The position numbers and the translations under genes were made by a program. This document shows positions 1 through 8,104 of a stretch of 37,781 nt of DNA, in pieces. Under the pieces are notes generated by a model. The model worked only from the letters and a program-made list of their open reading frames with translations. It had not been told where the DNA came from and made no database searches. Source of the stretch: Burkholderiales bacterium (GTDB taxonomy: Bacteria > Pseudomonadota > Gammaproteobacteria > Burkholderiales > Burkholderiaceae_C); assembly GCA_019510465.1 (NCBI GenBank), contig JAEKKH010000166.1, forward strand, positions 1-37,781, in the 5' to 3' direction. Position 1 is the first letter of the stretch; each line of letters begins with the position of its first letter.

Positions 1-211
1 CGTCGTTGCTGTTGCGGATGGCCACGTTCATGCCGCGCACCTGCGCGTTCATGCGTTCGGCGATCGACAGGCCGGCGGCGTCGTCCTTGGCGGTGTTGAT
101 GCGCAGGCCCGAGGACAGGCGCTGCATCGACGTCGCGAGGGACGTCTGGGACGCCTGCAGGTTGCGCTGGGCGTCGATCGACGCGATGTTGGTGTTGATC
201 GAGAGAGTCAT
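1..211 (-). CDS. fliC: Flagellin, N-terminal part (runs off the left edge)
   Basis: The reverse strand encodes a protein beginning [19 protein letters not shown], followed by the flagellin D0/D1 motif [19 protein letters not shown] and [16 protein letters not shown]. These are hallmark N-terminal residues of bacterial flagellin, the filament subunit exported through the flagellar type III apparatus. Only the first 70 codons are present. The ATG at 211 is preceded by AGGAG about 9 nt upstream. An in-frame GTG lies three codons further up but would overlap that ribosome binding site less sensibly. The gene is divergent from a cluster of glycosyltransferases, the usual position for genes that glycosylate flagellin. 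A sigma28-like promoter lies at 298-326. The glycosylated central domain is outside the window. Confidence 0.96.
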   Translation of the reverse strand, partial: MTLSINTNIASIDAQRNLQASQTSLATSMQRLSSGLRINTAKDDAAGLSIAERMNAQVRGMNVAIRNSND

Positions 212-297
212 GTTGGTCACTCCTGGGGAGACAAAATCCGGCGGGATTGCCGGGTTGTTCGCCCCAAAATCGAAAAACGGTCGGGGCCGTGAGCTGG

Positions 298-326
298 TTT
301 TCGGAACGCCGATCCAAGAACTTGAG
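298..326 (-). promoter_or_regulatory. Sigma28 (FliA)-type promoter for flagellin
   Basis: On the minus strand CTCAAG (326-321) is followed by 15 nt and then TCCGAAAA (305-298), which matches 6 of 8 positions of the FliA -10 element GCCGATAA. The same -35 word and the same 15-nt spacing occur before motA, before the first cheY and before the second che operon in this window, which makes chance less likely. The predicted leader is about 80 nt. Confidence 0.65.
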
Positions 327-470
327 GACTTTTTGATCGGTTCTTTTCACGACCGCCGAAGTCGGCCTGGTGGCAGGCGCTCCCTGCCCGGCAGGAAGGC
401 CGCCCCGGGCGTTCCCGCGAACTGCACCGTGACTGGGCCTGTTATCGGAGCGCGTGCGCGCAGGCTTGAA

Positions 471-481
471 CCTAGACTGGC
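471..481 (+). promoter_or_regulatory. Possible -10 region (CCTAGACTGGC)
   Basis: TAGACT resembles a sigma70 -10 hexamer and lies nine bases before the ATG at 488. The identical 11-mer CCTAGACTGGC is found in the same orientation relative to tadG, 20 nt before its start. No convincing -35 element is visible. If real, the mRNA would be nearly leaderless. Confidence 0.3.
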
Positions 482-487
482 CCGATC

Positions 488-2443
488 ATGAAGAACTCCA
501 CACAGACCGCCTCTTCCGGCGCCCGTCGCGCCGAAGGCCACCGCCAGGCCGGGCTGCTCGCGCACCGCGCCGGGCACTGGGATGCCGCCGTGCAGGAGTT
601 CGAGCGTGCCACCGCGCTGGCGCCCCAGGACGCCCTGATGTGGATGAACCTGGCGCGTTCGCGCATGGCCCAGGGCCAGCCGGTGCCCGCGCTGGCGGCG
701 GCCCGGTGCGCCTGCGAGCTCGACCATGGCAGCGCCGTCGCCTGCCGGATGGCGGCGGAGCTGGCGCTGCAGATGGCCCGGCCGGCCGAGGCGCTGGAAG
801 TGCTGCAGGCACTGGCGCCCGACGCGCCGCGCGACCACGACTATTACAACGCGCTCGGCAATTCCCTGTTCCAGGTGCGCCGCCCGCGCGAGGCGGTCGA
901 CGCCTATTTCCTGGCGCTGGCGATCAAGGTCGACTCGGCCATCGTCCACTACCGCCTGGGCCTGTGCTTCATGGACCTGGCGATGGACTTCGAGGCCGCC
1001 CAGTGCTTTCGAACCGCCATCTCGCTGGACGACGGCGCCATCCGCGCGCTCGCCCTGAGCCTGGTGCTGCAGACCAACCGCCAGGCCTGCGCCTGGGCGC
1101 AGGACGCCGAGGACACGCGCGCCCTGCTCGAGGCCGTCGACCGCGACGATCCGGAGACGGCACGCCTGCTGCTGCCGTTCGCGCTGATCTCGATCGACTC
1201 GACGCCGCAGCAGCAGCGCCGCCTCAACGAGCGCCGCGTCGCCGGACTGACGAGCGCGATCGTGCCGCTTCCCGCGCCGGGCCCGCGCCAGCCGGGACGC
1301 ATCCGCGTGGGTTGGCTGTCGTCCGACTTCTATCACCACGCCACCGCGGTGCTGATGACCGAGCTGCTGGAACGCCGCGATCGAGGCCGCTTCGAGACCT
1401 TCCTGTATTCGCACAGCCGCGACGACGGCTCCGAGACGGCGCGCCGCGTGCGCGCCGCCTGCGAGCACTACGTCGACGTGCGCGGCATCGGCAACGGCGC
1501 CGTGGCCCGGCGCATCCGCGACGACGGCATCGACATCCTGATCGACCTGAAGGGCCACACGCGTGACAGCCGCATGGAGCTGATGGCCTACCGCCCGGCG
1601 CCGGTGCAGGCCGCCTGGCTCGGCTACCCGGCAACGACCGGCGCGCCCTTCATCGACTACCTGATCGGCGACCGCGTCGTCACGCCGCTGGCGCACGCAG
1701 GGCACTACACCGAGCACATCGCGCAGCTCGAGGGCTGCTACCAGCCCAACGACGCCGCGCGTCCGCTGCCGCCCTGCCCGCCGCGCGCGGCGCTGGGCCT
1801 GCCCGACGACGCGGTCGTGCTGTGCTGCTTCAACCAGACGTACAAGCTGTCGCCGCGCATGCTGGACCTGTGGGCGCGCATCCTTGCCGGCGCGCCGAAG
1901 ACGGTCCTGTGGATGCTGGCCTGGAACCCGCACGCGAAGGCGAACCTGCTGCGCGAACTCGCGGCCCGCGGCGTCGCGACCGAGCGTGTGTTCTTCGCCG
2001 CCAAGCTCGAGCTGGCGGACCACATCGCGCGCCTGCGCGCGGCCGACATGTTCCTGGACACCTGGCCCTGCAACGCCCACACGACCGCGAGCGAGGCCCT
2101 GTGGGCGGGCGTGCCGGTGCTGACGGTGCCGGGCGAGACCTTCGCCTCGCGCGTGGCCGCCAGCCTCGCGAGCGCCTGCGGCCTGGGCGAGCTCGCCTGC
2201 CAGGGCGAGGACGACTATGTCGAGCTCGCGACGGCGCTGGCCAACGAGCCCGACACGCTGCGCGGCATCAAGGCCCACCTCGAGCAGCACCGCCACGCGC
2301 TGCCGCTGTTCGACGCCGAGCGCCTGGCGCGCGACATGGACGCGCTGCTGCTGCGCATGCACGAACGCCATCTCGCGGGCCTCGCGCCGCAGGCCTTGGC
2401 GGCGGGCGAACCGGCCACCGCGCTCGGGAGGGAGCCGTCCTGA
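488..2443 (+). CDS. TPR-containing O-GlcNAc transferase-like glycosyltransferase (GT41 family)
   Basis: 651 residues. The N-terminal ~200 residues are helical TPR-like repeats (for example around residues 16-50 and 118-190). The C-terminal ~370 residues carry GT41 landmarks: GWLSSDFYHH near residue 275, IDLKGHTRDSR near 357, FNQTYKLSP near 448, and CNAHTTASEALWAGVP with PGETFASRVAAS near 528-560. In the family these form the UDP-sugar pocket and transfer GlcNAc or a related sugar to Ser/Thr of proteins. It is divergent from flagellin and first in a run of sugar-transfer genes, so flagellin O-glycosylation is the inferred role; donor and acceptor are not proven. I see no Shine-Dalgarno before the ATG; a TAGACT -10-like element sits at 473-478. 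Its TGA overlaps the next ATG by one base, so the genes are translationally coupled. Confidence 0.9.
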   Translation: MKNSTQTASSGARRAEGHRQAGLLAHRAGHWDAAVQEFERATALAPQDALMWMNLARSRMAQGQPVPALAAARCACELDHGSAVACRMAAELALQMARPAEALEVLQALAPDAPRDHDYYNALGNSLFQVRRPREAVDAYFLALAIKVDSAIVHYRLGLCFMDLAMDFEAAQCFRTAISLDDGAIRALALSLVLQTNRQACAWAQDAEDTRALLEAVDRDDPETARLLLPFALISIDSTPQQQRRLNERRVAGLTSAIVPLPAPGPRQPGRIRVGWLSSDFYHHATAVLMTELLERRDRGRFETFLYSHSRDDGSETARRVRAACEHYVDVRGIGNGAVARRIRDDGIDILIDLKGHTRDSRMELMAYRPAPVQAAWLGYPATTGAPFIDYLIGDRVVTPLAHAGHYTEHIAQLEGCYQPNDAARPLPPCPPRAALGLPDDAVVLCCFNQTYKLSPRMLDLWARILAGAPKTVLWMLAWNPHAKANLLRELAARGVATERVFFAAKLELADHIARLRAADMFLDTWPCNAHTTASEALWAGVPVLTVPGETFASRVAASLASACGLGELACQGEDDYVELATALANEPDTLRGIKAHLEQHRHALPLFDAERLARDMDALLLRMHERHLAGLAPQALAAGEPATALGREPS

Positions 2444-3507
2444 TGTCCACGTACAAGGTCGCCCTCGTCATGATCGCGCGCAACGAGGCCGCGCGCATCG
2501 TGCGCGCGCTCGCCAGCGCCACGAACTGCGTCGACGAGCTCGTCGTGCTCGACACCGGATCCACCGACGCCACCGTCGCGCTCGCGCGCTCGGCGGGCGC
2601 GCGCGTGCACCATTTCCCGTGGTGCGACGACTTCGCCGCCGCGCGCAATGCCGCCCTCGCGCTGGCGGACGCCGACTGGAACATCGTCGTCGACGCCGAC
2701 GAATGGATCGCCGAAGCCGGCGTCGAACTCCTGGCGCTGCGCCATACCCGGCCCGACTTCGCCGGCACGCTGCGGGTGGACAGCCAGTTCGACACGCCCA
2801 TCGGCACCGCCGTCGCCCCCAGCTGGCTGCCGCGCGTGCTGCCGCGCGGCGTGCGCTACGAAGGCCGCGTCCACGAACAACCGGTGCACGCGCTGCCCGT
2901 CAGGCGCCTGCCGACGGCGCTCGCGCACGACGGCTACCGCGCCGACGCGCTCAAGGCCAAGGCCGGCCGCAACGCCGGCCTGCTCGCGCGCGCGCTGGCG
3001 CAGGCGCCCGACGACGCCTACCTTCACTACCAGATCGGCAAGGACCACGACGTCTACGAACGCTGGGCCGACGCCTGCCTGCACTTCGACCGCTCGCGCG
3101 CGTGCGAGGCCGCCAGCGGCGCCACCGTCACGCTGGCCGGGACGACGCCGGGCTGGCACCACGACCGCCTGGTGCGCGAGATGCAGGCGCTCAAGCAGTG
3201 CAGGCGCCACGCCGACGCCGTGCTGCTGGCCGAGGCGGCCATGCCGCACTGGCAGCACTCGCCCGACTTCTTCTTCGCGCTCGGCGACCTGCTGCTCGAC
3301 TGGGCCACCGAGGAGCCGGCGCGCGCCGGCGAACTGCTGCCGATGATCGAGTCCGCCTGGCTGCGCTGCCTGGAGATCGGCGAACGCCCCGACCTCGAAG
3401 GCTCCGTCGCCGGCCGCGGCTCCACCCTGGCCGCGCGCAACCTCGTCGTGCTGTACGAGGGAACCGGGCAGGTGCTCAAGGCGATGAAGCTGAAGCAGTC
3501 GCACTGA
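2443..3507 (+). CDS. Glycosyltransferase family 2 (GT-A fold)
   Basis: 354 residues, starting at the ATG that overlaps the previous TGA (TGATG) with GGGAGGGAG just upstream. The N-terminus has the GT2 pattern: VALVMIARNEAARI, VVLDTGSTDATV and NIVVDADEW, whose DAD triad should bind metal and nucleotide sugar. The layout resembles the WaaE/SunS-like group, in which a short GT-A domain is followed by a TPR-like helical region; here about residues 170-350 are helical, with repeated A-L-H-Y-Q type helices. It probably adds a sugar in the same pathway as the preceding GT41 protein. Substrate unknown. A large hairpin follows the stop codon. Confidence 0.9.
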   Translation: MSTYKVALVMIARNEAARIVRALASATNCVDELVVLDTGSTDATVALARSAGARVHHFPWCDDFAAARNAALALADADWNIVVDADEWIAEAGVELLALRHTRPDFAGTLRVDSQFDTPIGTAVAPSWLPRVLPRGVRYEGRVHEQPVHALPVRRLPTALAHDGYRADALKAKAGRNAGLLARALAQAPDDAYLHYQIGKDHDVYERWADACLHFDRSRACEAASGATVTLAGTTPGWHHDRLVREMQALKQCRRHADAVLLAEAAMPHWQHSPDFFFALGDLLLDWATEEPARAGELLPMIESAWLRCLEIGERPDLEGSVAGRGSTLAARNLVVLYEGTGQVLKAMKLKQSH

Positions 3508-3513
3508 CGAAGA

Positions 3514-3566
3514 GACGCGGATCCCACCCGCGCGCCCATCCTGCGCGCAGCCGCGGGATCCGCGTC
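3514..3566 (+). terminator. Large GC-rich hairpin after the second glycosyltransferase gene
   Basis: A perfect 12-bp inverted repeat, GACGCGGATCCC (3514-3525) and GGGATCCGCGTC (3555-3566), encloses an inner 6-bp GCGCGC stem (3530-3535 with 3543-3548). It begins seven bases after the stop codon. There is no U-run, so it is a hairpin terminator candidate or an mRNA-protecting structure rather than a textbook intrinsic terminator. Confidence 0.55.
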
Positions 3567-3725
3567 GGCATGAGGCTCCGTCGCACTGAAGTGGATGCTG
3601 TGAATGCGCGCAGGACGGCGTCGCAGTCTCTCGGACGCCGGCGATGCCGCGAGCCGGCCCTCCGGTCCGGCCTCGAATTGCCGGGGGGCAGCGGGCCTTT
3701 TCGAGGCTTGGGCGCGCGCGCCCTT

Positions 3726-3754
3726 CTCCAGAATCGGTTCACGACCGTCGATGC
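3726..3754 (+). promoter_or_regulatory. Weak sigma28-like promoter candidate
   Basis: CTCCAG (3726-3731), 15 nt, then GTCGATGC (3747-3754). The octamer matches 5 of 8 of GCCGATAA, and the spacing equals that of the stronger sigma28-like sites in the window. It ends 30 nt before the next start codon and follows a hairpin, so a new transcription start here is sensible, but the match is poor. Confidence 0.3.
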
Positions 3755-3784
3755 GGTCCACGAACCATTCCGGAGCCCGGTTCC

Positions 3785-5290
3785 ATGAAGAATATCCCCG
3801 CGATCCACCTGGCGATCATCCAGCCCGCCGGCTACGTGCACTCGCTCGGCTTCCTGGACCAGGCGCGCTACTTCCGCCACATGTTCCGCCGCCAGGGCGC
3901 GACGGTGACGATGGCCAAGAACCGGCTGCGCGAGGACGCGGTCAACGTCGTCTTCGGTGCTCACCTGGGCTTTCCCGCCGACTGGCAGGAGCGCCACGCC
4001 TGCATCTTCGTCAACCTGGAGCAGCTGGGCCAGGGCGGCGCGTCCGTCGACCCGGACTACCTCGCGCTGCTGCGCCGCTCGGCGGTCGTCGACTACGACG
4101 CCGCCAATGTCGGCGCCTACGCCCAGGATCCGGCCGACGTGCCCATCGTGTCCTTCGGCTACGCGGCCTACCTCGACAAGCCCGCGCCGGCGCTGGAGGA
4201 GCGCCCGATCGACCTGCTGTTCTTCGGCAGCACCAACCCGCGCCGCGACGCGTTCATCGCCCGCGTGGAGGCCGCCGGCTTCAACGTCGCCATGTTCGAC
4301 GGCCCGGTGTACGGCCCCGAGCGCGACGAGTACATCCGCCAGTCCAAGGCCGTGCTGAACTGCCACTTCTACGAGAGCAACCGCTTCGAGCAGGCGCGCG
4401 CGTTCCATTGCCTGTCGCTGGGCACGCCGGTGATCTCGGAGTACACGCCCACCACCGATCCGGCCCCCGCGTTCCGCGACGCCGTGCTGTGGCTGCCGGA
4501 CCAGGTCGAGGAATGGTTCCGCCTGCACTTCAAGACGCCCGCGTTCTACGAGGAGGCCCGCAAGCGCCTGGCCGCGTTCCGCTGCGGCGACGCCGTGCAC
4601 GACCCGATGGCGCAGTTCGCCGACCTGCTGGCCTTCGCGGACGGCTTCCGCCAGGGCTTCGCGCGCGTGCGCGCCCCCGGCCCGTGGCGCCCGCGCGCGA
4701 TCAACCTCGGCTCGGGCAAGGACTACAAGCCGACCTGGCTCAACATCGACATCCTCGACCGCGCCGAGCCCGACCTCGTGCTCGATCTCGGCCAGCCGCT
4801 CGCGCTGCCGCTGGTGGCGCCCACGCCCATGGGCGGCGAGGTGCTGCTCGAGGAAGGGGCGCTGGAGCTGATCCACGCCAACAACGTGCTGGAGCACGTG
4901 CCCGACCTGCCGATGCTGATGACCAACGCGCTGCGGCTGCTGAAGGTCGGCGGCGCGTTCTCCATCGAGGTGCCGTACGAGAAGTCGCTCGCCGCCTGGC
5001 AGGATCCGACGCACCTGCGCGCGCTCAACGAGAACTCGTGGCTCTACTACACCGACTGGTTTTGGTACCTCGGCTGGTTCGAGCACCGCTTCGAGATCGT
5101 CAAGCAGCAGTGGCTGGACGCCGCGACCCGGCCCTGCGCGAAGGACGCCGCCGCCTTCATGCGCGTGGCGCTGCGCAAGGTCGCCACCACCCCGCGCGAG
5201 CGCACCAACGCCCGCATGATGCGCGCCGACTTCGGCGGCCTGGACGACGACGACCAGTTCGCCGCCGCCGATGCCGTCGCACTGATCTGA
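3785..5290 (+). CDS. Bifunctional glycosyltransferase / SAM-dependent methyltransferase
   Basis: 501 residues from the ATG at 3785, with GGAG nine bases upstream; an in-frame extension to 3644 is not supported by composition or a ribosome site. Residues about 1-290 resemble a glycosyltransferase with a late helical part (LLFFGSTNPRRDAF, AVLNCHFYESNRFEQARAFHCL, GTPVISEYTP), like the nucleotide-binding half of GT-B enzymes. Residues about 303-440 are a methyltransferase domain: AINLGSGKDYKPTWLNIDI as motif I, NNVLEHVPDLPMLM as the post-I region and LKVGGAFSIEVPYE. The fusion suggests that a sugar is transferred and then methylated, or a methylated sugar is made in place. It is part of the putative flagellin-modification cluster. 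The acceptor is unknown. Confidence 0.82.
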   Translation: MKNIPAIHLAIIQPAGYVHSLGFLDQARYFRHMFRRQGATVTMAKNRLREDAVNVVFGAHLGFPADWQERHACIFVNLEQLGQGGASVDPDYLALLRRSAVVDYDAANVGAYAQDPADVPIVSFGYAAYLDKPAPALEERPIDLLFFGSTNPRRDAFIARVEAAGFNVAMFDGPVYGPERDEYIRQSKAVLNCHFYESNRFEQARAFHCLSLGTPVISEYTPTTDPAPAFRDAVLWLPDQVEEWFRLHFKTPAFYEEARKRLAAFRCGDAVHDPMAQFADLLAFADGFRQGFARVRAPGPWRPRAINLGSGKDYKPTWLNIDILDRAEPDLVLDLGQPLALPLVAPTPMGGEVLLEEGALELIHANNVLEHVPDLPMLMTNALRLLKVGGAFSIEVPYEKSLAAWQDPTHLRALNENSWLYYTDWFWYLGWFEHRFEIVKQQWLDAATRPCAKDAAAFMRVALRKVATTPRERTNARMMRADFGGLDDDDQFAAADAVALI

Positions 5291-5303
5291 CCGAGAGACC
5301 GAC

Positions 5304-6806
5304 ATGAACACGCTCGCCATCGCGATGATCAAGAACGAGGCCGACATCGTCGAGGCCTTCGTCCGCCACAACCTCGCGCTGATGGACCTGCTGGTCGTCA
5401 TCGACAACGGCTCGACCGACGGCACGCGCGAGATCCTGACCTCGCTGCAGCGCGAGGGCCTGCCCCTGGTGGTGTTCGACGACCCGATCTTCGGCTACTA
5501 CCAGTCGGAGAAGGTCACGCACGTCTACCGCAAGGTCGTGCCCGTGTTCGATCCGGAACTGGTGTGGTTCCTGGACGCCGACGAGTTCATCCACGCCCCG
5601 TCGCGCGCGAAGCTCGACGCGGCCTTCGCGACGGTGCCCGCGGGCGAGGTGGTGCTGCTGCCGTGGCGCACCCATCTGCCCGACGCCCAGGTCGATCCGG
5701 CCCGCGTGCTGGCCGATCCGCTGGGCGCGATGCCCGATCGCCGCAAGCGCGAGGAGCCGCAGGTCTTCAAGGCCGTCGTGCGCCGGAATCCGCGCGACGA
5801 TGCCCGCCTCGTCGTCGACCAGGGCAACCACAACGTCCACTTCATCGACGGCACGCGGCCGCCGCTGCACGTGATGGACGGCGTCAGCGTGGTGCACCTG
5901 CCGGTGCGCAGCGTGGAGCAGCTGTCGGCCAAGGTCATCAACGGCTGGCAGGCCTACCTCGTGAAGAACCGCCGCGCCGAGGTGCCGACCGCCGGCTTCC
6001 AGTGGCAGCTGCTGTACGAGCGCGCGGTCTACGGCCAGGGCCTCGACGCCGGGACGCTGACCGAGGTCGCACTGAACTATGCGCAGCCCGAGCGCGCCGG
6101 CCGCAACCGCCGCGACGACGCGGTGCGCGACCCGGTGCCCGCGCGCTACGGCCCGCTGCGCTACCTGCAGCTGGCGCGCACGAACCTGCTGGCCAAGGTC
6201 GCGATGAACATGGAGTCGTACATCCTCAACGGCGACGGCACCTGGAAGCCCGAGACCGACGAGAGCGCCGCGCCGCGGCGCGACATCGCGGGCCTGCTGG
6301 AGGTGTTGCGCCAGTCCGAGGCGGTGCGCCTGCACGGCGCGGGCGACGAGGGCGCGCGCTGGATCGAGGAACTCGTGCTGGCCAATCCGGGCTGGCAGCG
6401 CGCGCAGCCGGGGGCCGCCGACCTGCTGCTGGCCGCCGACATGCCCGCGCCGCAGTTCGCCGCGCTCGCGCGCGACGCCGCGGCGCAGCCGACCCGTCGC
6501 GTCGTCTGGTGGGCGCCGCGCGCGGCGTCGCCGTCCGAGCTCGATGCCACGCTCGCCGCCTGGTACGCGGCCGGCTGGGAGCCGCACATGGTGCAGACGC
6601 TGGCTTACCGCGCGCTGTCGGCCTTCCCCGAACTGCGCGCCGGCGTCTTCGTCCTGCAGCGCGCCGACGCGGCCCGCGCGCCGCGCGCCCTGGCCGTGCG
6701 CAGCGCGCTGTGCGGCATGGGCGACGGGGCGCGCCCCGCGGCCATGCCGCTGCCCAAGCGCGTCCTGCACCCGATGCAGGACATGGAACTGCTCCAGGCC
6801 GCCTGA
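5304..6806 (+). CDS. Glycosyltransferase family 2-like protein with long C-terminal extension
   Basis: 500 residues. The N-terminus LAIAMIKNEADIVEAFVRHN, VVIDNGSTDGTREIL and WFLDADEFI (about residue 88) match the GT2/GT92-like proteins that carry out sugar transfer with a D-x-D metal site. The GT part spans roughly residues 1-260. Residues about 310-500 (starting near MESYILNGDGTWKPETDES) are an extension I do not recognise. It starts 13 bases after the preceding stop and GAGAG precedes the ATG. Together with the flanking genes it should build or decorate the same glycan. Confidence 0.82.
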   Translation: MNTLAIAMIKNEADIVEAFVRHNLALMDLLVVIDNGSTDGTREILTSLQREGLPLVVFDDPIFGYYQSEKVTHVYRKVVPVFDPELVWFLDADEFIHAPSRAKLDAAFATVPAGEVVLLPWRTHLPDAQVDPARVLADPLGAMPDRRKREEPQVFKAVVRRNPRDDARLVVDQGNHNVHFIDGTRPPLHVMDGVSVVHLPVRSVEQLSAKVINGWQAYLVKNRRAEVPTAGFQWQLLYERAVYGQGLDAGTLTEVALNYAQPERAGRNRRDDAVRDPVPARYGPLRYLQLARTNLLAKVAMNMESYILNGDGTWKPETDESAAPRRDIAGLLEVLRQSEAVRLHGAGDEGARWIEELVLANPGWQRAQPGAADLLLAADMPAPQFAALARDAAAQPTRRVVWWAPRAASPSELDATLAAWYAAGWEPHMVQTLAYRALSAFPELRAGVFVLQRADAARAPRALAVRSALCGMGDGARPAAMPLPKRVLHPMQDMELLQAA

Positions 6807-6833
6807 GCGGCCGTCGCGAGATACGAGGCCGAC

Positions 6834-7802
6834 ATGCATCCTCTCCAACCGCTGCGCACGCTGTCCGCGTCCGCCTTCCTGGCACCGCACACGCTGGAGG
6901 AACGGCTCGCGCTCGCGATGCACACGCTCCAGCGGCGCCTGTTCAGCCATGACGCGGCGAGCGCCTGGCTGGACTGGATCGGCGCCCGCGGGCGCGAGCT
7001 CGACGCCGGACAGGTGGAGCAGCTGATGCGCGAGGTGCTGCTGATGTCGCCGCTGCACCCACAGGCGCCCGCCATCTACGGCGCGCTGATGCGTCCCAGC
7101 GAGCCGCTGCCCGCCGGCGGCCGCGTCGTCTTCATGGTGACCAGCTGCCGCAAGTATCTTGCCCAGGCGCAGCGCGTGCAGGCCGACCTGCGCGCCCGCG
7201 GCGCCACCGCCTGCATCGTCGTCGGCGACCCCGCGCTGCGCGTGCCGCGCTGGGATGGCGACACCTGCGCGCTGCCGGTGGAGGACAACTACGAGACGCT
7301 GCCGCTGAAGGTGGCCGCGGGCGTCAATGCGCTGCTCCAGCGCTTCGGCGGCGTCGCCGTCGTCAAGATCGACGACGACTGCCACCTCACGGCGAACTTC
7401 GCGCCCGAGCGCTTCCTGCAGCTCTCGCGCGCCCATGACTACGTCGGCATGCTGGCCGTCAACCCGCACCTGTGCCGCTTCTGGCATTTCGGCAAGACGT
7501 CCCGGCCGATGGGGCCGTACTCGCGCCGCCACCACGGCGCCTGGGCCGGTGGGGCCTGCTACCTGCTCGGACCGAAGGCCGCCGCGCTGGTGGCCAGCGA
7601 ATACGCGCACTACCCGGCCGAGATCGGCGACGAGTACTACGAGGACAAGGCGATCGGCGACTTCATGCGCCGCCAGGGCGTGCCGCTCACGACGATCCGC
7701 CATGCCGACTGGGGCATCGGCTTCGACACCGCGGAACGCTTCGTGGCGCCCGTGCTCGAGGCCATCGCGCCGGCGGTCCGCGCCGCCGTCGGCATCGCCT
7801 GA
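6834..7802 (+). CDS. GT31-like (galactosyltransferase-type) glycosyltransferase
   Basis: 322 residues. Following an N-terminal helical region (about 1-95) there is FMVTSCRKYLAQAQRVQ, then AVVKIDDDCHLTANF with a DDD metal-binding triad at about residues 180-183, then GPYSRRHHGAWAGGACYLLG and a late acidic pair in EYYEDKAIGDFMRRQGV. This order (DDD, G-A-Y/C-L-L and ED) is that of beta-1,3-galactosyl/N-acetylglucosaminyl transferases of family GT31, which is uncommon in bacteria. It is the last gene of the glycosylation cluster, 27 bp after its neighbour. The assignment is from motif order only, and a distant GT2 relative is possible. Confidence 0.72.
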   Translation: MHPLQPLRTLSASAFLAPHTLEERLALAMHTLQRRLFSHDAASAWLDWIGARGRELDAGQVEQLMREVLLMSPLHPQAPAIYGALMRPSEPLPAGGRVVFMVTSCRKYLAQAQRVQADLRARGATACIVVGDPALRVPRWDGDTCALPVEDNYETLPLKVAAGVNALLQRFGGVAVVKIDDDCHLTANFAPERFLQLSRAHDYVGMLAVNPHLCRFWHFGKTSRPMGPYSRRHHGAWAGGACYLLGPKAAALVASEYAHYPAEIGDEYYEDKAIGDFMRRQGVPLTTIRHADWGIGFDTAERFVAPVLEAIAPAVRAAVGIA

Positions 7803-8104
7803 CGCGCGCCGTCGAGATCGCCCGATCGCGCGCGACGCAGCGCGCCGTCAGCGTTGCGCCCATGGCGTCGCTTGCGCGCCGCCGGCACGCGAACATCAGC
7901 CGCTGACATATCGCGCGACGCGTCTTCATAGCGTCCGCAGCTTGCGCTCCCGGGTGTGACTTAAATGCCATTCCAATGGCGTTTCTGACCATTTCCATGT
8001 AACCAGATGCTTCCCGTGCGAGCGTGTCAGTGACAGACTGGCATGAACAAGTGTTCAGAACAACGTCCGGTCCGACCGGACCAACAAGCTCAGGCGAGGG
8101 TGCG
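7803..8104 (+). other. Gene-free region with dyad symmetries before the sensor kinase
   Basis: About 300 bp with no convincing gene and lower GC in its second half than the flanks. It holds a palindrome GCCATT-CC-AATGGC at 7967-7980 and TGTCA-G-TGACA at 8025-8035, either of which could be an operator. The second lies inside a GTG-initiated extension of the kinase reading frame (from 8024) that I do not accept as coding. No clear -35/-10 pair was found. Confidence 0.5.

Noticed and set aside
347-2371. 674-residue minus-strand open frame antisense to the GT41 gene
   Set aside because: Its composition (Arg/Gln/Val/Ala/Gly-rich, no domain) is typical of the antisense shadow of a GC-rich gene, while the plus strand carries a clear GT41 protein.
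3498-5287. Recurring GTCGCACTGA at 3498-3507, 3580-3589 and near 5277-5287
   Set aside because: Two copies are ordinary codons at the ends of genes and the third lies in a spacer; a 10-mer of common codons, without flanking identity, is likely chance.
8024-8104. GTG-initiated extension of the sensor kinase
   Set aside because: The added residues lack hydrophobic or conserved character and run over a palindrome (TGTCA-G-TGACA), and the ATG at 8105 has a better ribosome site.
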